Shown in pieces: positions 6,121 through 6,868 of a DNA stretch of 6,868 nucleotides. Position 1 is the first letter of the stretch, and each line of letters opens with the position of its first letter. Below the pieces are notes generated by a model. It saw nothing but the letters and a program-made list of their open reading frames with translations. It ran no database searches and was not told the DNA's origin. Both the position numbers and the translations under genes were made by a program. Source of the stretch: Bacteroidales bacterium (GTDB lineage Bacteria; Bacteroidota; Bacteroidia; Bacteroidales; B18-G4). The stretch is from NCBI GenBank assembly GCA_030618905.1, contig JAUXCL010000132.1:1-6868 (forward strand). The letters run 5' to 3'.

Positions 6121-6868
6121 ATGACCCATACTGATCAAAATGTTTCTTCTTATGGCTATTGCGCGACGGCCCTGGTCCCTGTTCGGGCAGAGCCATCGCA
6201 TAAATCCGAAATGACCACACAGCTGCTCTTTGGTGAAACTTATACCATCTATGAAACCATTCCGGGCTGGGCTAAAATTATCAGTGTTTTTGATCATTAT
6301 GAGGGTTGGATCGATCAAAAACAGGTCCGGGATATGTCTGAAGCTGCATTTATGCAATTCAATAACCTGTATGGCATTGCACATGAAATCTATTTCCCGC
6401 TAAATAATAACACAAATTTTGAAGAGTTTTTCATCCCGATAGGAAGCTCCCTTCCCGGCATCACTGCGCAATTGTTCCGGATTGACGATACTGAATATGC
6501 CTATAACGGCACTTATCTCGATCCTGGAGTGCAATTGACCGGGGAAGAGATTTGCGGATTGGCTATGAAATTCCTCCATAGCCCTTACCTCTGGGGTGGC
6601 CGGACTCATCTCGGCATTGATTGCTCAGGGCTGGCACAGCTCACATACAAGCTCGCCGGATACAGGCTCCCACGGGATTCAAACGTACAGGCCAGGGAAG
6701 GTGTGACCATCAATTTCCTTTCGGAAGCCAAGCCTGCCGACTTAATATTTTTTGATAATGAAGAAGGTGATATAGACCATGTAGGCATCTTACTTCCCGA
6801 AAACCAGATCATTCATGCTTCTGGCCAGGTGCGCATCGACAGGATCGATCACCAGGGGATCTTCAACC
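6121..6868 (+). CDS. SH3-NlpC/P60 (C40) peptidase, YkfC-like, 3'-truncated by the window edge
   Basis: A cysteine peptidase open from the ATG at 6121 to the right edge (249 codons seen, no stop), probably missing only a short C-terminal tail. A bacterial SH3-like domain (about 17-70: PVRAEPS, LLFGETY, EGWID) precedes an NlpC/P60 domain (about 140 onward). Catalytic residues are visible: Cys168 in IDCSGLAQ, His220 in DHVGI, and the third polar residue His232 in IHASG. The preceding YLWGGRT and LPRDSN motifs are also typical. No signal peptide or lipobox is seen; residues 1-16 are polar. Family knowledge: such SH3-C40 enzymes, like YkfC, cut gamma-D-glutamyl-diamino acid bonds in murein peptides, and the unexported ones serve cytoplasmic peptidoglycan recycling. 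A leaderless secreted or periplasmic role cannot be excluded. The A-rich region before the ATG fits a Bacteroidota start, and homology begins near residue 11, so a slightly later start is not needed. It is divergent from pgpH. Confidence 0.92.
   Translation, partial: MTHTDQNVSSYGYCATALVPVRAEPSHKSEMTTQLLFGETYTIYETIPGWAKIISVFDHYEGWIDQKQVRDMSEAAFMQFNNLYGIAHEIYFPLNNNTNFEEFFIPIGSSLPGITAQLFRIDDTEYAYNGTYLDPGVQLTGEEICGLAMKFLHSPYLWGGRTHLGIDCSGLAQLTYKLAGYRLPRDSNVQAREGVTINFLSEAKPADLIFFDNEEGDIDHVGILLPENQIIHASGQVRIDRIDHQGIFN

Noticed and set aside
6112..6812. Minus-strand frames opposite the C40 peptidase
   Set aside because: They mirror the uninterrupted forward frame with complete catalytic motifs (Cys168, His220, His232). 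That frame simply lacks a stop before the window ends.

Overview
The window looks like chromosomal DNA from a member of the Bacteroidota, probably a Bacteroidales-like lineage. The evidence is a peptidase with a C-terminal type IX secretion (T9SS) sorting domain, WbqC-family and PgpH/7TM-HD proteins of Bacteroidota type, A-rich translation starts without Shine-Dalgarno sequences, and several matches to the Bacteroidota -7 promoter box TAnnTTTG. The species cannot be fixed from the sequence.

Layout from left to right. (1) The 3' part of a secreted C10 (streptopain-like) cysteine peptidase, with two CUB-like domains and a T9SS type A sorting domain, cut by the left edge. (2) On the minus strand and convergent with it, a small protein carrying only the zinc ribbon and helix-turn-helix part of an IS1595-type transposase. 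(3) Divergent from that, a two-gene operon of paralogous thioredoxins: first a lipoprotein-anchored form, then a cytosolic form. It ends in a strong intrinsic terminator. (4) A WbqC-family protein, whose apparent promoter overlaps that terminator. (5) Convergent with it on the minus strand, 11 bases away, a full-length 7TM-HD phosphodiesterase of the PgpH type, predicted to degrade cyclic di-AMP. (6) Divergent from pgpH, an SH3-NlpC/P60 (C40) peptidase that is open to the right edge. It has no visible signal peptide and resembles cytoplasmic muropeptide-recycling enzymes.

Functionally the genes are mostly housekeeping and envelope-related: extracellular proteolysis, thiol-disulfide exchange on both sides of the inner membrane, second-messenger turnover and peptidoglycan peptide cleavage. 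Gene density is high and no gene-free stretch exceeds 300 bases; the largest gaps, about 130 bases each, are divergent promoter regions. I see no CRISPR array, rRNA, tRNA, complete insertion sequence or phage module, and no convincing new multi-gene system. The points most worth a second look are the paired two-compartment thioredoxins with non-canonical WCKPC/WCQPC sites, the standalone transposase-derived DNA-binding module, and the terminator/promoter overlap at 3209-3249.
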